Assembly (NCBI GenBank): GCA_910579125.1
Contig: CAJTTH010000014.1
Span: 1 to 64,000, forward strand
Direction: 5' to 3'
Origin: an uncultured Oscillospiraceae bacterium
Lineage (GTDB): Bacteria > Bacillota > Clostridia > Oscillospirales > Ruminococcaceae
Length of the DNA stretch: 64,000 nt
The translations under genes and the position numbers were made by a program. The notes below the pieces were generated by a model. It was not told the DNA's origin, made no database searches, and worked only from the letters and a program-made list of their open reading frames with translations. Within the stretch, counting starts at the first letter, position 1. Each line of letters opens with the position of its first letter. Of this stretch, positions 15,274 through 23,785 are shown piece after piece.

Positions 15274-15909
15274 TCACGAATTGTATTTGTTCATAGCCTC
15301 GTCCGTTTTCCCCTGAACCATAAGTTCAAGACAGGCGACGGCATTCTGAAAGCATTGCTCCAGCTTCTCGCCGTCCTCCTTTTTGAAATGACCGAGAACC
15401 CAGTCGGCGAGCTTGTAGTCGGGGTGCGGCTTTGCACCAACACCCATTTTTATCCTCGGAAACGCGTCGCTGCCCGACAGGTAAATAATGCTCTTTATGC
15501 CGTTGTGACCGCCGTCGCTGCCCTTACGCCGAATACGCAGCCGCCCCGGTTCAAGCGAAATATCGTCGAATACGATAACAGTGCGCTCGGGCGGTATCTT
15601 GTAGAAGCTCATCGCCTCGGTGACCGCCTCGCCGCTGTTGTTCATAAAGGTTGTCGGCTTCATTATCAGGCAGCGCTTGCCGCCGATCACCGCATCGCAC
15701 GTCAGCGACTTGAACCTCACCTTTTTACAGGATAATTTATACTTTTCACAAAGCGTATCGACCGTCATAAAACCGATATTGTGGCGGGTGTTCTCGTACT
15801 GTGTGCCTGGATTTCCCAGACCGCAGATGATGTATTCCGCCGCACCCGACGGCTCGGGCGTTCTGCCGCTTTCAAGCTGCTTGAATATATCAAATACAGA
15901 CATTTCCAT
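15274..15909 (-). CDS. pth: Peptidyl-tRNA hydrolase with N-terminal extension (211 aa)
   Basis: Releases tRNA from peptidyl-tRNA that drops off the ribosome. It shows the Pth signatures YIICGLGNPG, NTRHNIGF with the catalytic His, KPTTFMNNSG and GSDGGHNGIKS. The core begins near residue 25; the first 24 residues (VFDIFKQLESGRTP region) are extra compared with the usual 185-195 residue enzyme. AAGGAAAGG precedes the ATG at 15909; a second ATG at 15903 is possible. First gene of the operon pth, unknown, mfd, deaminase, rsmA. Confidence 0.93.
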   Translation of the reverse strand: MEMSVFDIFKQLESGRTPEPSGAAEYIICGLGNPGTQYENTRHNIGFMTVDTLCEKYKLSCKKVRFKSLTCDAVIGGKRCLIMKPTTFMNNSGEAVTEAMSFYKIPPERTVIVFDDISLEPGRLRIRRKGSDGGHNGIKSIIYLSGSDAFPRIKMGVGAKPHPDYKLADWVLGHFKKEDGEKLEQCFQNAVACLELMVQGKTDEAMNKYNS

Positions 15910-15979
15910 AACCTTTCCTTAATTTAAACGCGCAAAGCCCGCCCGAAAAATTCTCCCGAGCGGTAATTGCTTTTATAAT

Positions 15980-16008
15980 ATTGTATCACATTTTCGGCGA
16001 TTTGTCAA
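15980..16008 (-). promoter_or_regulatory. Promoter of the pth-mfd-rsmA operon
   Basis: Minus-strand TTGACA (16003-16008), 17 bp, TACAAT (15980-15985), about 70 bp before pth. It is divergent from the promoter at 16047. Confidence 0.8.
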
Positions 16009-16046
16009 TAACGACGCGTCATTAAGGTGAAATTTTCGTGCCCCAC

Positions 16047-16075
16047 TTGAAAAATCCCGCAATTTGTGGTATAAT
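16047..16075 (+). promoter_or_regulatory. Promoter of the PHP gene and downstream genes
   Basis: TTGAAA (16047-16052), 17 bp, TATAAT (16070-16075). It leaves a leader of about 100 bases that contains two CCGAAAATTG copies (16132-16141 and 16152-16161). Confidence 0.75.
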
Positions 16076-16180
16076 ATTAAGCGGTGTGTTATATACATAA
16101 AGCGGACAGACTTTATTCCGTCAATTTAGCCGAAAATTGCGGTCAAAGGAAACCGAAAATTGTGAAATATGAGGTGACTT

Positions 16181-17032
16181 ATGAAAGCCGATTTGCACTG
16201 CCATACTACTATATCCGATGGTTCTCTCGGAATATCGGATATCATCAAGCAAGCTGACAGAGACAACGTTCGCTATCTTGCGATAACCGACCACGACAGT
16301 CTGGCATCGCTCTCACGCTCGGCGGTATTGGGAAAGCGCTACAACGTAACGGTCATTCCCGCCGCGGAGTTTTCCGCGTTTGACGGCGCGCGCAAAAAAA
16401 AGGTGCATATTCTCTGCTATATGCCCGAGAAGCCCGACAGGCTCGAGGGGCTGTGTCTGCGCACCTCCGAGGGCAGAATGAAGCTTGGAAAAAGTATCGC
16501 CATGCGCGTTCTGGAAAAATATCCCATTACGCTGGAGAGCATACTTCGGTATTCCGCGGGAAGCAAGGCTATCTACAAGTGTCATATAATGCACGCGCTT
16601 ATGGACTACGGCTACACGACCGACCTGTACGGCAGCGTTTACGAGGAAATATTTGACGCAAAGGACGGTCTGTGCGCGGCGCAAGTCCAACAGGAGGCGG
16701 ACTTCTACCCCGACGTGCGCTTCGTGACTACGCTCATAAAGGCAAGCGGCGGAATTTCGGTAATGGCGCACCCCAAGGTCTACGACAGTTTGGATTTACT
16801 TGAAGAACTGGCTGCCGAGGGCGCTATCGACGGCGCGGAGGTGTGGCATTCAAGCGCGGACGAAGCGTTCCGCAGTCAAGTTACGGAGCTTTCAAAGCAG
16901 TATGGGCTTATCACAACGGGCGGCTCGGACTTCCACGGGTTCTACAATCACTACGCGATACAGATAGGCTCCAATCCCACGCCCGAAGAGGAGCTTGAGA
17001 AAATATTAAATCACAAAATAAAGGCTATGTAA
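16181..17032 (+). CDS. PHP-domain phosphoesterase (283 aa)
   Basis: Metal-dependent hydrolase of the PHP family, closest in layout to the YciV/RNase AM (TrpH) group, which acts on 3',5'-nucleoside bisphosphates or trims RNA 5' ends. Metal ligands are visible in ADLHCHTTISDGS (near residue 3), ITDHDSL, EFSA, MAHPK and the final GSDFHGF. Length fits. It is followed after 14 bases by malic enzyme. The exact substrate is inferred from family membership. Confidence 0.8.
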   Translation: MKADLHCHTTISDGSLGISDIIKQADRDNVRYLAITDHDSLASLSRSAVLGKRYNVTVIPAAEFSAFDGARKKKVHILCYMPEKPDRLEGLCLRTSEGRMKLGKSIAMRVLEKYPITLESILRYSAGSKAIYKCHIMHALMDYGYTTDLYGSVYEEIFDAKDGLCAAQVQQEADFYPDVRFVTTLIKASGGISVMAHPKVYDSLDLLEELAAEGAIDGAEVWHSSADEAFRSQVTELSKQYGLITTGGSDFHGFYNHYAIQIGSNPTPEEELEKILNHKIKAM

Positions 17033-17046
17033 AAGAGGTTTGGAAA

Positions 17047-18210
17047 ATGGACATCAAAGAACAAGCACTGAAAAAGCATTACAAATGGCAAGGGAAGATC
17101 GAGGTCGTTTCCCGCGTGCCGATAGAAACGCGCGAGGACTTGTCGCTCGCGTACACTCCCGGGGTAGCGCAGCCTTGCCTTGAAATTGCGAAAGACCCCG
17201 AGCTGTCGTACAAGCTCACGCGGCGGAGCAACCTCGTCGCGGTCATCACGGACGGCACGGCAGTGCTGGGTCTGGGCGACATCGGCGGACTTGCGGGAAT
17301 GCCCGTAATGGAGGGCAAGTGCTGTCTGTTCAAGGAATTCGGCGGCGTTGACGCGTTCCCCTTATGCGTGAAAAGCAAGGACCCCGACGAGATAGTCCGC
17401 ACGATAGAGCTTATCGCGGACAGCTTCGGCGGCATAAACCTCGAGGATATTTCCGCGCCGAGGTGCTTCGAGATCGAGGCTAAGCTCAAAGAGCGTCTTG
17501 ATATTCCCGTGTTCCACGACGACCAGCACGGCACGGCGATAGTCGTCGGCGCTGCGATGATGAACGCGGTAAAGCTGGCGGGCAAAAAACTTGGCGAGAT
17601 AACCGTCGTTATCAACGGAGCGGGCTCGGCGGGTATCGCGATAGGCAAGTTTTTACTTAAATTGGGAATTGGAAATTTAATAATGGTGGATATCGGCGGC
17701 ATAATAAATCGTGACGAGAACTACGAAAATCCCGCACACGCCGAGATCTCGAAAATCACCAACAAGAACAACATAAAGGGCGGTCTGGCGGACGCAATGC
17801 GCGGCGCGGACGTGTTCGTCGGCGTGTCCAAGCCGAATTTGGTAACGCCAGATATGGTGAAGTCAATGGCGGACAAGCCCGTGCTGTTCCCGATGGCGAA
17901 CCCCAATCCCGAGATAACCTATGAGCTTGCCAAGGAAAGCGGCGCGTATATTGTCGGCACAGGACGCAGCGACTACCCGAACCAGATAAACAACGTGCTG
18001 GTGTTCCCGGGAGTGTTCAAGGGAGCGCTGTCTGTACGCGCAAAGGCTATCACCGAGGAAATGAAGCTCGCGGCGGCTCACGCAATTGCGGCGTTGGTTA
18101 CAGACGACAAGCTGTCAGCGGATTATATTATCCCGTCCGCGCTCGACAAGAGCGTTGCCGACGCGGTTGCCAAGGCAGTCGCGGACGAGTGGATACGTTC
18201 ACAGAAATAA
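17047..18210 (+). CDS. NAD(P)-dependent malic enzyme (387 aa)
   Basis: Oxidative decarboxylation of malate to pyruvate in the cytoplasm. It shows the short bacterial form: YTPGVAQPC near residue 36, VITDGTAVLGLGDIG, the metal-binding FHDDQHGTA and the nucleotide-binding INGAGSAGIA. The 387-residue length is that of the small anaerobe-type enzyme without a phosphotransacetylase extension. AGAGG precedes ATG. Confidence 0.93.
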   Translation: MDIKEQALKKHYKWQGKIEVVSRVPIETREDLSLAYTPGVAQPCLEIAKDPELSYKLTRRSNLVAVITDGTAVLGLGDIGGLAGMPVMEGKCCLFKEFGGVDAFPLCVKSKDPDEIVRTIELIADSFGGINLEDISAPRCFEIEAKLKERLDIPVFHDDQHGTAIVVGAAMMNAVKLAGKKLGEITVVINGAGSAGIAIGKFLLKLGIGNLIMVDIGGIINRDENYENPAHAEISKITNKNNIKGGLADAMRGADVFVGVSKPNLVTPDMVKSMADKPVLFPMANPNPEITYELAKESGAYIVGTGRSDYPNQINNVLVFPGVFKGALSVRAKAITEEMKLAAAHAIAALVTDDKLSADYIIPSALDKSVADAVAKAVADEWIRSQK

Positions 18211-18267
18211 GCGGTAAACATCGGGCAAAACACACGAACTTGCCCTTTTAATATAAGGAGGATAAAA

Positions 18268-18519
18268 ATGACTTACGAATATACGCCGCGCGGAGTGTGC
18301 TCGCGCAAGATGATTTTGGAAGTAGAGGACGGCATAATTACCGACCTTAAAGTCGAGGGCGGCTGCAACGGAAATTTACAGGGCATTTCCAAGCTCGTCA
18401 AGGGAATGAAGATCGACGAGGTGATTGAGCGTCTGTCGGGAATACGCTGCGGCTCAAAGCCCACGTCCTGCCCCGCGCAGCTTGCGGAAGCGCTCAAGCA
18501 GCTCAAAGCCGCGAATTAA
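18268..18519 (+). CDS. TSCPD domain protein (83 aa)
   Basis: Matches the small four-cysteine TSCPD family (TIGR03905 type). Cys are in GVCSRKM, GGCNGN, IRCGSK and the name-giving TSCPAQ motif. The same domain is found at the end of some vitamin B12-dependent ribonucleotide reductases, and these stand-alone proteins are suspected metal or substrate binders without an assigned role. Strong AAGGAGG before ATG. It is followed by metF after 12 bases. Confidence 0.85.
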   Translation: MTYEYTPRGVCSRKMILEVEDGIITDLKVEGGCNGNLQGISKLVKGMKIDEVIERLSGIRCGSKPTSCPAQLAEALKQLKAAN

Positions 18520-18531
18520 CGGAGGTGGCGT

Positions 18532-19395
18532 ATGCGCATACCCGAATTGTTCAAGGACGGTCACACTGTTTTATCGTTTGAGATTTTCCCGCCCAAAAAG
18601 GACGGCTCGATTGAAACGGTCTACAAAACGCTGGACGAGCTTACCGATCTTAAGCCCGATTTTATCAGCGTTACATACGGAGCGGGCGGCTCGCAGCCCG
18701 GCTGCTCCACGCGCGAGATCGTGAGCATTATCAAGGAGAAATACCGCACCGAATCAATAGCGCACCTGACTTGCGTAAATTCGACGAAAGCCGATATCGA
18801 CCGCGTTATCGGAGAGTTCAAGGAGCACGGCATTGAGAACGTGCTGGCGCTGCGCGGCGACATCAACCCCGATATCGAGCCGAAAAAGGAGTTTCTCCAC
18901 GCCTCCGACCTAATCGCGTATATGAAAGAGCGGAGCGATCTGAGCTTTTCGGGCGCGTGCTATCCCGAGTGTCACGCCGAGGCTTCCTCGCTTGATGAGG
19001 ATATCGCGAATTTAAAGCGCAAGGTCGACGCGGGCGCGTCTCATCTGGTGTCGCAGTTGTTTTTCGATAACGAACATTTCTATGCGTTCCTCGAAAAGGC
19101 GCGCGCGGCGGGCATAAACGTGCCGATAGAAGCGGGCATTATGCCGTGCGTCAACGCAAAGCAGATACAGCGTATGGTGACTATGTGCGGAGCGTCGCTG
19201 CCCGTGAAGTTCACGCGGCTTATAGCGCGTTACGGCGATGATCCCGACGCTATGCGCGAAGCGGGTATCGCCTACGCGGTCGATCAGATAATCGATCTCG
19301 CTGCGAACGGAGCGGACGGTATTCATTTGTACACGATGAACAACCCGTATGTCGCACGGAAGATCAGCGAGAGCGTTTCCAAGGTGATAAGATGA
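18532..19395 (+). CDS. metF: Methylenetetrahydrofolate reductase (287 aa)
   Basis: FAD-dependent reduction of 5,10-methylene- to 5,10-methyl-tetrahydrofolate for methionine synthesis. The barrel signatures SFEIFPPK, VTYGAGGS, THLTC-like AHLTCVNS, LALRGD and the C-terminal GADGIHLYTMN are present. Length is standard. ATG has GGAGGTGG before it. Its stop overlaps the next gene by four bases, tying it to the methionine-synthase-activation-like protein. Confidence 0.94.
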   Translation: MRIPELFKDGHTVLSFEIFPPKKDGSIETVYKTLDELTDLKPDFISVTYGAGGSQPGCSTREIVSIIKEKYRTESIAHLTCVNSTKADIDRVIGEFKEHGIENVLALRGDINPDIEPKKEFLHASDLIAYMKERSDLSFSGACYPECHAEASSLDEDIANLKRKVDAGASHLVSQLFFDNEHFYAFLEKARAAGINVPIEAGIMPCVNAKQIQRMVTMCGASLPVKFTRLIARYGDDPDAMREAGIAYAVDQIIDLAANGADGIHLYTMNNPYVARKISESVSKVIR

Positions 19396-20048
19396 TAGAC
19401 AGGGCATTGGCGCTGCGCTACATGGGCTGGCGCGGCGAACCCGACGAGCGCGTCCGCGCGCTTATGGACGAATGCGAGACGGAGCTGCTCGCAGCGGCTA
19501 AGCCGCGTTTTGTCTGGAGAGTATTTGACATATCGCGCTCCGAGGGCGGAATCGAGCTTTCGGGGTGCGGTTTTCTGTTGACGGGGAACGATATTGCGCG
19601 GCATCTGGACGGCTGCACGAAGGCAGCGGTCACGGCGGCAACGCTTTCTGCGGACGCGGACAGGCTGCTGAAGCGGCTTCAGCTTGAGGACGGCGCAAAG
19701 GCAATGGCGGCAGACGCTCTGGCAAGCGTACTCGCCGAGCAGACCTCGGAATCGGCGCGTGGGGATATTCTCGCCGAAATGGAGGGTTACTCCGCAACGT
19801 GGTGCTATGCGGCGGGTTATGGGGATTTTCCGCTTGAAATCACTCCGATGCTGATAACAGCCGCTGATGCGACCAGAAAGATCGGCATAAGCTGCACGGG
19901 CTCGAATATGATAACGCCGCAGAAGAGCATTGTCGGGATAATCGGACTGTCCAAAAACGAGGTCGGCAACAAACAACAAAGAAGCTGTGAAAACTGCAAT
20001 ATGCGCGAAAGCTGCAAATTCCGCGCTGCGGGAGGAAAATGCACATAG
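19392..20048 (+). CDS. Methionine synthase activation-domain-like protein (218 aa)
   Basis: Resembles the stand-alone version of the MetH reactivation domain, which binds S-adenosylmethionine and reactivates the cobalamin enzyme. The conserved DILAEMEGYSATWCYAAGYGDFPL region is present (seen as DILAEMEGYS then YAAGYGDFPL), as is MITPQKSIVGIIGLS. The C-terminal Cys cluster CENCNMRESC..C (about residues 200-217) is absent from E. coli MetH and may bind a metal cluster. Translational overlap with metF supports a shared role. No metH core gene is in the window. Confidence 0.8.
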   Translation: MIDRALALRYMGWRGEPDERVRALMDECETELLAAAKPRFVWRVFDISRSEGGIELSGCGFLLTGNDIARHLDGCTKAAVTAATLSADADRLLKRLQLEDGAKAMAADALASVLAEQTSESARGDILAEMEGYSATWCYAAGYGDFPLEITPMLITAADATRKIGISCTGSNMITPQKSIVGIIGLSKNEVGNKQQRSCENCNMRESCKFRAAGGKCT

Positions 20049-20102
20049 ACCGTATAAGTTGTTCCCGTTTCTAATTTCCACCAAAATATCACACGATTTC
20101 CC

Positions 20103-20131
20103 TTGACAAATTTTTATGATTGTTATATAAT
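20103..20131 (+). promoter_or_regulatory. Promoter of the acyl-CoA synthetase gene
   Basis: TTGACA (20103-20108), 17 bp, TATAAT (20126-20131). The leader of about 90 bases contains an imperfect inverted repeat CGGACTA...GTATTGTCCG (20157-20200). Confidence 0.8.
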
Positions 20132-20230
20132 AAATCTGTACAAACAAGGTATTTAGCGGACTAATGCGGTAATACTTATCGTATATGGTATTGTCCGGGA
20201 ATTATGTACAGAAAGGAAACCGATGCAATA

Positions 20231-21898
20231 ATGGATGTCGAAAGCTATCATCTTAATTTTGTCACGGAGGAATACGGAGAGGACGGTATCCTCAAAAAGT
20301 TCGGGATAAAGTACCCCGACAACTTTAATTTCGGCTATGATATAATTGACAAGTTCGCCGAGCTTGAACCCGACCGCCGCGCGCTCTGGTGGGTCGATCT
20401 GGAAGGCAACGAAAAGCTGCTCACATTCGGCGACTTGTCAAGGCTGTCGAACAAGGCGGCGAATATGTTTACGGATATGGGCATTAAAAAGGGCGACTGC
20501 GTAATGCTCGTTCTTAAACGGCACTATCAGTTCTGGTATGCCCTGTATGCACTTATTAAAATCGGCGCGATCGCGATACCCGCGACACATCTGCTCACGC
20601 CCAAGGACTTCACCTACCGTTTTAATGCCGCGAACGTCAAGGCGGTAATCGCCACACACGCGGGCAAGGTGGGGCAGTATATCGAGGAAGCGGAGAAGCT
20701 CGCCGATCACGATATCGACTGCAACTTTATGGTGAACGGCTGCCGCGACGGCTGGATCGACTTTGACGAGGAGATTGAAAAATATCCCGACACAATGGAG
20801 CGCATCGACACCAAGGCAGACGAACTGTTCTTGATGTACTTCACCTCGGGAACGACGGGCTATCCGAAAATGGCGGTGCACGACCACACGATCGCCCTCG
20901 CGCAGATACAGACCGCCAAGCACTGGCACAAGGTCGACCCGAACGGAATACATCTCACCATTTCGGACACGGGCTGGGCGAAAGCCGCGTGGGGCAAAAT
21001 TTACGGGCAGATCGCCATGGGCACGTGCAATTTCGTGTACGATTTCGACAAATTTATCCCCGACAATATGCTGCGGATAATCGAGAAATACAAGATAACC
21101 ACGCTCTGCGCGCCACCTACGATGTTCCGCTTTTTCATCGCCGAGGGTCTCGAAAAGTACGACCTGTCGAGCCTTAAATACTGCAACATCGCGGGAGAAG
21201 CACTCTCGGCGGAGGTTTTCAACAAGTGGTACGAGTACACGGGGCTGAAGCTCATGGAGGGCTTCGGGCAGTCGGAATCCACCTGTCTTATCGGCAACAT
21301 TATCGGAATGGAGCCTAAGCCCGGTTCAATGGGCAAGCCCACTCCGCTGTACGAGGTTGATCTCGTGGACAGCGAGGGCAACTCCGTGCCGCCGGGAGTA
21401 GTCGGCGAGATAGTCGTCAAGGGCGAATACTGCAAGACCCCGGGGCTTTTCCGAGGCTACTACAAGAGCAAGGAGCTCACCGACAAGGTGTGGTATGACG
21501 GCTATTATCATACGGGCGACACCGCCAAGCGCGACGAGGACGGCTATTACTGGTATGTCGGACGCAACGACGACGTTATCAAGTCCAGCGGCTACCGCAT
21601 AGGTCCGTTCGAGGTCGAGAGCGTTCTGGTGACGCACCCCGCTGTGCTGGAATGCGCCGTGACGGGAGCGCCGCACCCTATCCGCGGCGAGGTTGTTAAG
21701 GCGACGATAGTCCTCGCGAAAGGCTACGAGCCGAGCGAGGAGCTTAAAGTGGAGATACAGAACCACGTCAAGCGCAACACCGCGCCGTACAAATATCCGC
21801 GCGTGGTGGAGTTCGTGGACGAGCTGCCCAAGACGGTCAGCGGCAAGATACGCCGCACCGAAATTCGCAAGCACGATTTCGACGGCGCAAAGAAATAA
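20231..21898 (+). CDS. AMP-forming acyl-CoA synthetase, medium-chain type (555 aa)
   Basis: Activates a carboxylic acid to its CoA ester with ATP. The adenylation motifs are complete: TSGTTGYPKMAVH, GFGQSEST, GYYHTGDTAKRDEDGYYWYVGR, KSSGYRIGPFEVES, and the catalytic Lys in KTVSGKIRR near the C terminus. Overall it is close to acetyl/butyryl/benzoyl-type synthetases of anaerobes; the substrate cannot be read from sequence. Start: ATG 20231, since the first nine codons from the alternative ATG 20204 contain the GAAAGGA ribosome site. It has its own promoter and a terminator follows. Confidence 0.88.
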   Translation: MDVESYHLNFVTEEYGEDGILKKFGIKYPDNFNFGYDIIDKFAELEPDRRALWWVDLEGNEKLLTFGDLSRLSNKAANMFTDMGIKKGDCVMLVLKRHYQFWYALYALIKIGAIAIPATHLLTPKDFTYRFNAANVKAVIATHAGKVGQYIEEAEKLADHDIDCNFMVNGCRDGWIDFDEEIEKYPDTMERIDTKADELFLMYFTSGTTGYPKMAVHDHTIALAQIQTAKHWHKVDPNGIHLTISDTGWAKAAWGKIYGQIAMGTCNFVYDFDKFIPDNMLRIIEKYKITTLCAPPTMFRFFIAEGLEKYDLSSLKYCNIAGEALSAEVFNKWYEYTGLKLMEGFGQSESTCLIGNIIGMEPKPGSMGKPTPLYEVDLVDSEGNSVPPGVVGEIVVKGEYCKTPGLFRGYYKSKELTDKVWYDGYYHTGDTAKRDEDGYYWYVGRNDDVIKSSGYRIGPFEVESVLVTHPAVLECAVTGAPHPIRGEVVKATIVLAKGYEPSEELKVEIQNHVKRNTAPYKYPRVVEFVDELPKTVSGKIRRTEIRKHDFDGAKK

Positions 21899-21915
21899 AA
21901 AATTGTTCTACAAGC

Positions 21916-21942
21916 AAAGCCCGAGCGGAAAACTCGGGCTTT
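21916..21942. terminator. Terminator between convergent operons
   Basis: Perfect 10-bp stem AAAGCCCGAG (21916-21925) / CTCGGGCTTT (21933-21942) with A/T flanks on the right. It can serve the synthetase gene and the acyl-biosynthesis operon. Confidence 0.75.
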
Positions 21943-21944
21943 AA

Positions 21945-22655
21945 TTATTCGGATTTTAATTTCCAGTGCGCCAGCGTTATCGCTTCAAACCCTTGCGGCG
22001 AGAGTATCGGCTTTAAAATGCGCTCCATTGTCTCAGCGGAGAGCTTTCTGTTTTCCGCGAACTCCGCGCCCGCCTTTTTCACGTCCGCGAGATAACCCTC
22101 GCGCTGGCGTTTCGCCTTTTCCGCGATAAACAGCTCGCCCTCGGGACACATTATCGCCGTGTAGTGACCGTCGCCGCAGATAAGGTCGTACTCCTTGAGC
22201 AGCGCTGGGTACATGGGCTTCGCGTCGACGTAGCCGCAAGTCGTGATGACAACAAGGCGCTTTTCGTGCATACTTTCGTCGCGCAGCTCGTGGAACGACG
22301 CGTTTTTGTCCTCGACAAGATTTCCCATATACGGCAGCATAAACGGCAGACATCTGTCCGTCATTGCCTTAAGCTGGCTCGGCATTCCGAAAAAGTACAG
22401 CGGAAAGCTCTCGATAATAATATCCGCAGCCTCAATCTTGCCGTACAGCTCCTGCATATCGTCCTGTATCACGCACTTCCCCTGTGTCTTGCTCCAACAG
22501 GAAAAGCACCCCACGCACGGCTTTATGTTCAGCTTGTACAGGTTTACGTACTCGACCTGCGTGCCCTCGGGAAAACCGCTCACAAACGCCTTTGTGATGT
22601 TGAGCGTGTTGGAGCGCTCCGATTTCGGGCTGCCGTTCAATACCAAAACTTTCAT
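21945..22655 (-). CDS. Flavodoxin-fold NAD(P)H oxidoreductase with compact Cys motif (236 aa)
   Basis: FMN-binding fold: GSPKSERSNTLNI (about 8-20) is the phosphate loop. A cluster C-x2-C-x2-C-x7-C in KPCVGCFSCWSKTQGKC (about 46-62) is the compact motif that holds a 4Fe-4S cluster in iron-sulfur flavoproteins. The C-terminal 100 residues are an extra domain. It is the last gene of the ketosynthase operon, 9 bases after the phosphopantetheinyl transferase, with AAGGAG before its ATG, so a redox step on the operon's product is plausible. A general electron carrier is the alternative. Confidence 0.8.
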   Translation of the reverse strand: MKVLVLNGSPKSERSNTLNITKAFVSGFPEGTQVEYVNLYKLNIKPCVGCFSCWSKTQGKCVIQDDMQELYGKIEAADIIIESFPLYFFGMPSQLKAMTDRCLPFMLPYMGNLVEDKNASFHELRDESMHEKRLVVITTCGYVDAKPMYPALLKEYDLICGDGHYTAIMCPEGELFIAEKAKRQREGYLADVKKAGAEFAENRKLSAETMERILKPILSPQGFEAITLAHWKLKSE

Positions 22656-22664
22656 TTGTTCTCC

Positions 22665-23339
22665 TTATTTTACAGGCTGCGCTCCGCCGTCGGTCTCCTC
22701 CTCTTCGGGGAACAGAACCTCGCGGCGCGCGTTTATGCTGTAATAGTAGTGCCGTCCGCAGACGGTGATCACTCCCTCGCGGAAGCTCTCGCCGTTCAGG
22801 TCGGCGCATTTCAGATTGTCGAAAATATCCGAGCCCATACGCTTGACGTAGGATTCGCGCCTTGTCCACGCTGTGAAAAACTCGGCGGGCTTGTACGCGG
22901 AACTGCGAAACTCCGCAAGCTCGCTCTCGGTCATAAACGCCTTTGCAAGCTCGTCCGTTTTCTCCGCCGAATACGGACGTTCGCGCTGAACGTCAACGCC
23001 GATATTCGCGCCCTCTCCTATCTCGATAACGCACGCCGCGCAGCCCTCGCTGTGCGATATGCTGAAATCCAGATCGTCGCGGTCAACACGCGGACGACCG
23101 CGACCGTCGAGCGTTATGTTCAGCTCTGCGCGGTTTATTCTGTTCTTTTGCAGCAGATTATCCAACAGCAGAAACCCACACGCCGAGTCGCAGAATGCGT
23201 TTCCGCGCTTCGAGAGAATGTCCTCGAAATAACCTCGGCTGCCCTCGCCGTAATTCGCCGCCGCACTCTCAATACGCGCGCGCAGAATACTCCCGCCCGT
23301 CACTATCGAAGCCGTAAAATCAATCTTTGTCATTTTCAA
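22665..23339 (-). CDS. 4'-phosphopantetheinyl transferase, Sfp-like (224 aa)
   Basis: Loads the phosphopantetheine arm of CoA onto the serine of a carrier protein. Seen: FSISHSEG, GVDVQRERPY with the magnesium-binding Asp, and WTRRESYVKR, the Sfp signature (usually W-x-x-K-E-x-x-x-K). The K of the signature is Arg here. Length is that of the Sfp group rather than the 120-residue AcpS. It overlaps the dehydratase stop by four bases (ATGA), and its likely partner is the ACP in the same operon. Confidence 0.87.
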   Translation of the reverse strand: MKMTKIDFTASIVTGGSILRARIESAAANYGEGSRGYFEDILSKRGNAFCDSACGFLLLDNLLQKNRINRAELNITLDGRGRPRVDRDDLDFSISHSEGCAACVIEIGEGANIGVDVQRERPYSAEKTDELAKAFMTESELAEFRSSAYKPAEFFTAWTRRESYVKRMGSDIFDNLKCADLNGESFREGVITVCGRHYYYSINARREVLFPEEEETDGGAQPVK

Positions 23340-23785
23340 TCATACACCGCACTTCTATCCATTGAGGTAAACAGCATACTTCCTTTAGCCTTTACCGTGC
23401 CGTCCGCCGAGATCACCGCCGAAAACTCATACGCACCCGCGCCCGACATCGTGCATTTCACATCGATCGTGAGCGTATCGCCCGGGATAACGGGCTTCAG
23501 GAACTTGAAGTCCTTGACCTTTAAGAGAACATACAACTTGCCCTCGTCGTCGGCAGCGCCGTCGGGCGCTATCACCAGACTGCAAAGCTGCGCCGCACAC
23601 TCGATAAGCAGCACGCCCGGCATTATCGGCGCTTCGGGGAAGTGCCCGATAAAATACGGCTCGTTCACCGAAACGTTTTTAATGCCCTTTGCGGAAACGT
23701 TCGGCTCAAGCTCGAGCACACGCTCTATCATCTGAAACGGCGGGCGCTGCTTAATGCGCTTGTTTATCTCAAGCAAATTCATCAT
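23336..23785 (-). CDS. fabZ: 3-hydroxyacyl-ACP dehydratase, FabZ-type (149 aa)
   Basis: Hot-dog fold dehydratase. Catalytic His48 in FIGHFPEAPIMPG and Glu62 in LLIECAAQL are in place. It removes water from the 3-hydroxyacyl-ACP made by the ketoreductase, giving a trans-2-enoyl product. Start codons overlap: the ketoreductase stop at 23782 lies within its beginning. With no enoyl reductase in the operon, double bonds may stay in the product. The gene name reflects the family; a second, primary FabZ is expected elsewhere. Confidence 0.9.
   Translation of the reverse strand: MMNLLEINKRIKQRPPFQMIERVLELEPNVSAKGIKNVSVNEPYFIGHFPEAPIMPGVLLIECAAQLCSLVIAPDGAADDEGKLYVLLKVKDFKFLKPVIPGDTLTIDVKCTMSGAGAYEFSAVISADGTVKAKGSMLFTSMDRSAVYD

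Noticed and set aside
20204..20230. Nine-residue N-terminal extension of the acyl-CoA synthetase
   Set aside because: The extension codons contain the GAAAGGA ribosome site itself, a usual sign of a false upstream start.
22164..23735. Open frame of 523 codons on the plus strand
   Set aside because: It spans the antisense of three well-supported genes (flavoprotein, phosphopantetheinyl transferase, dehydratase).
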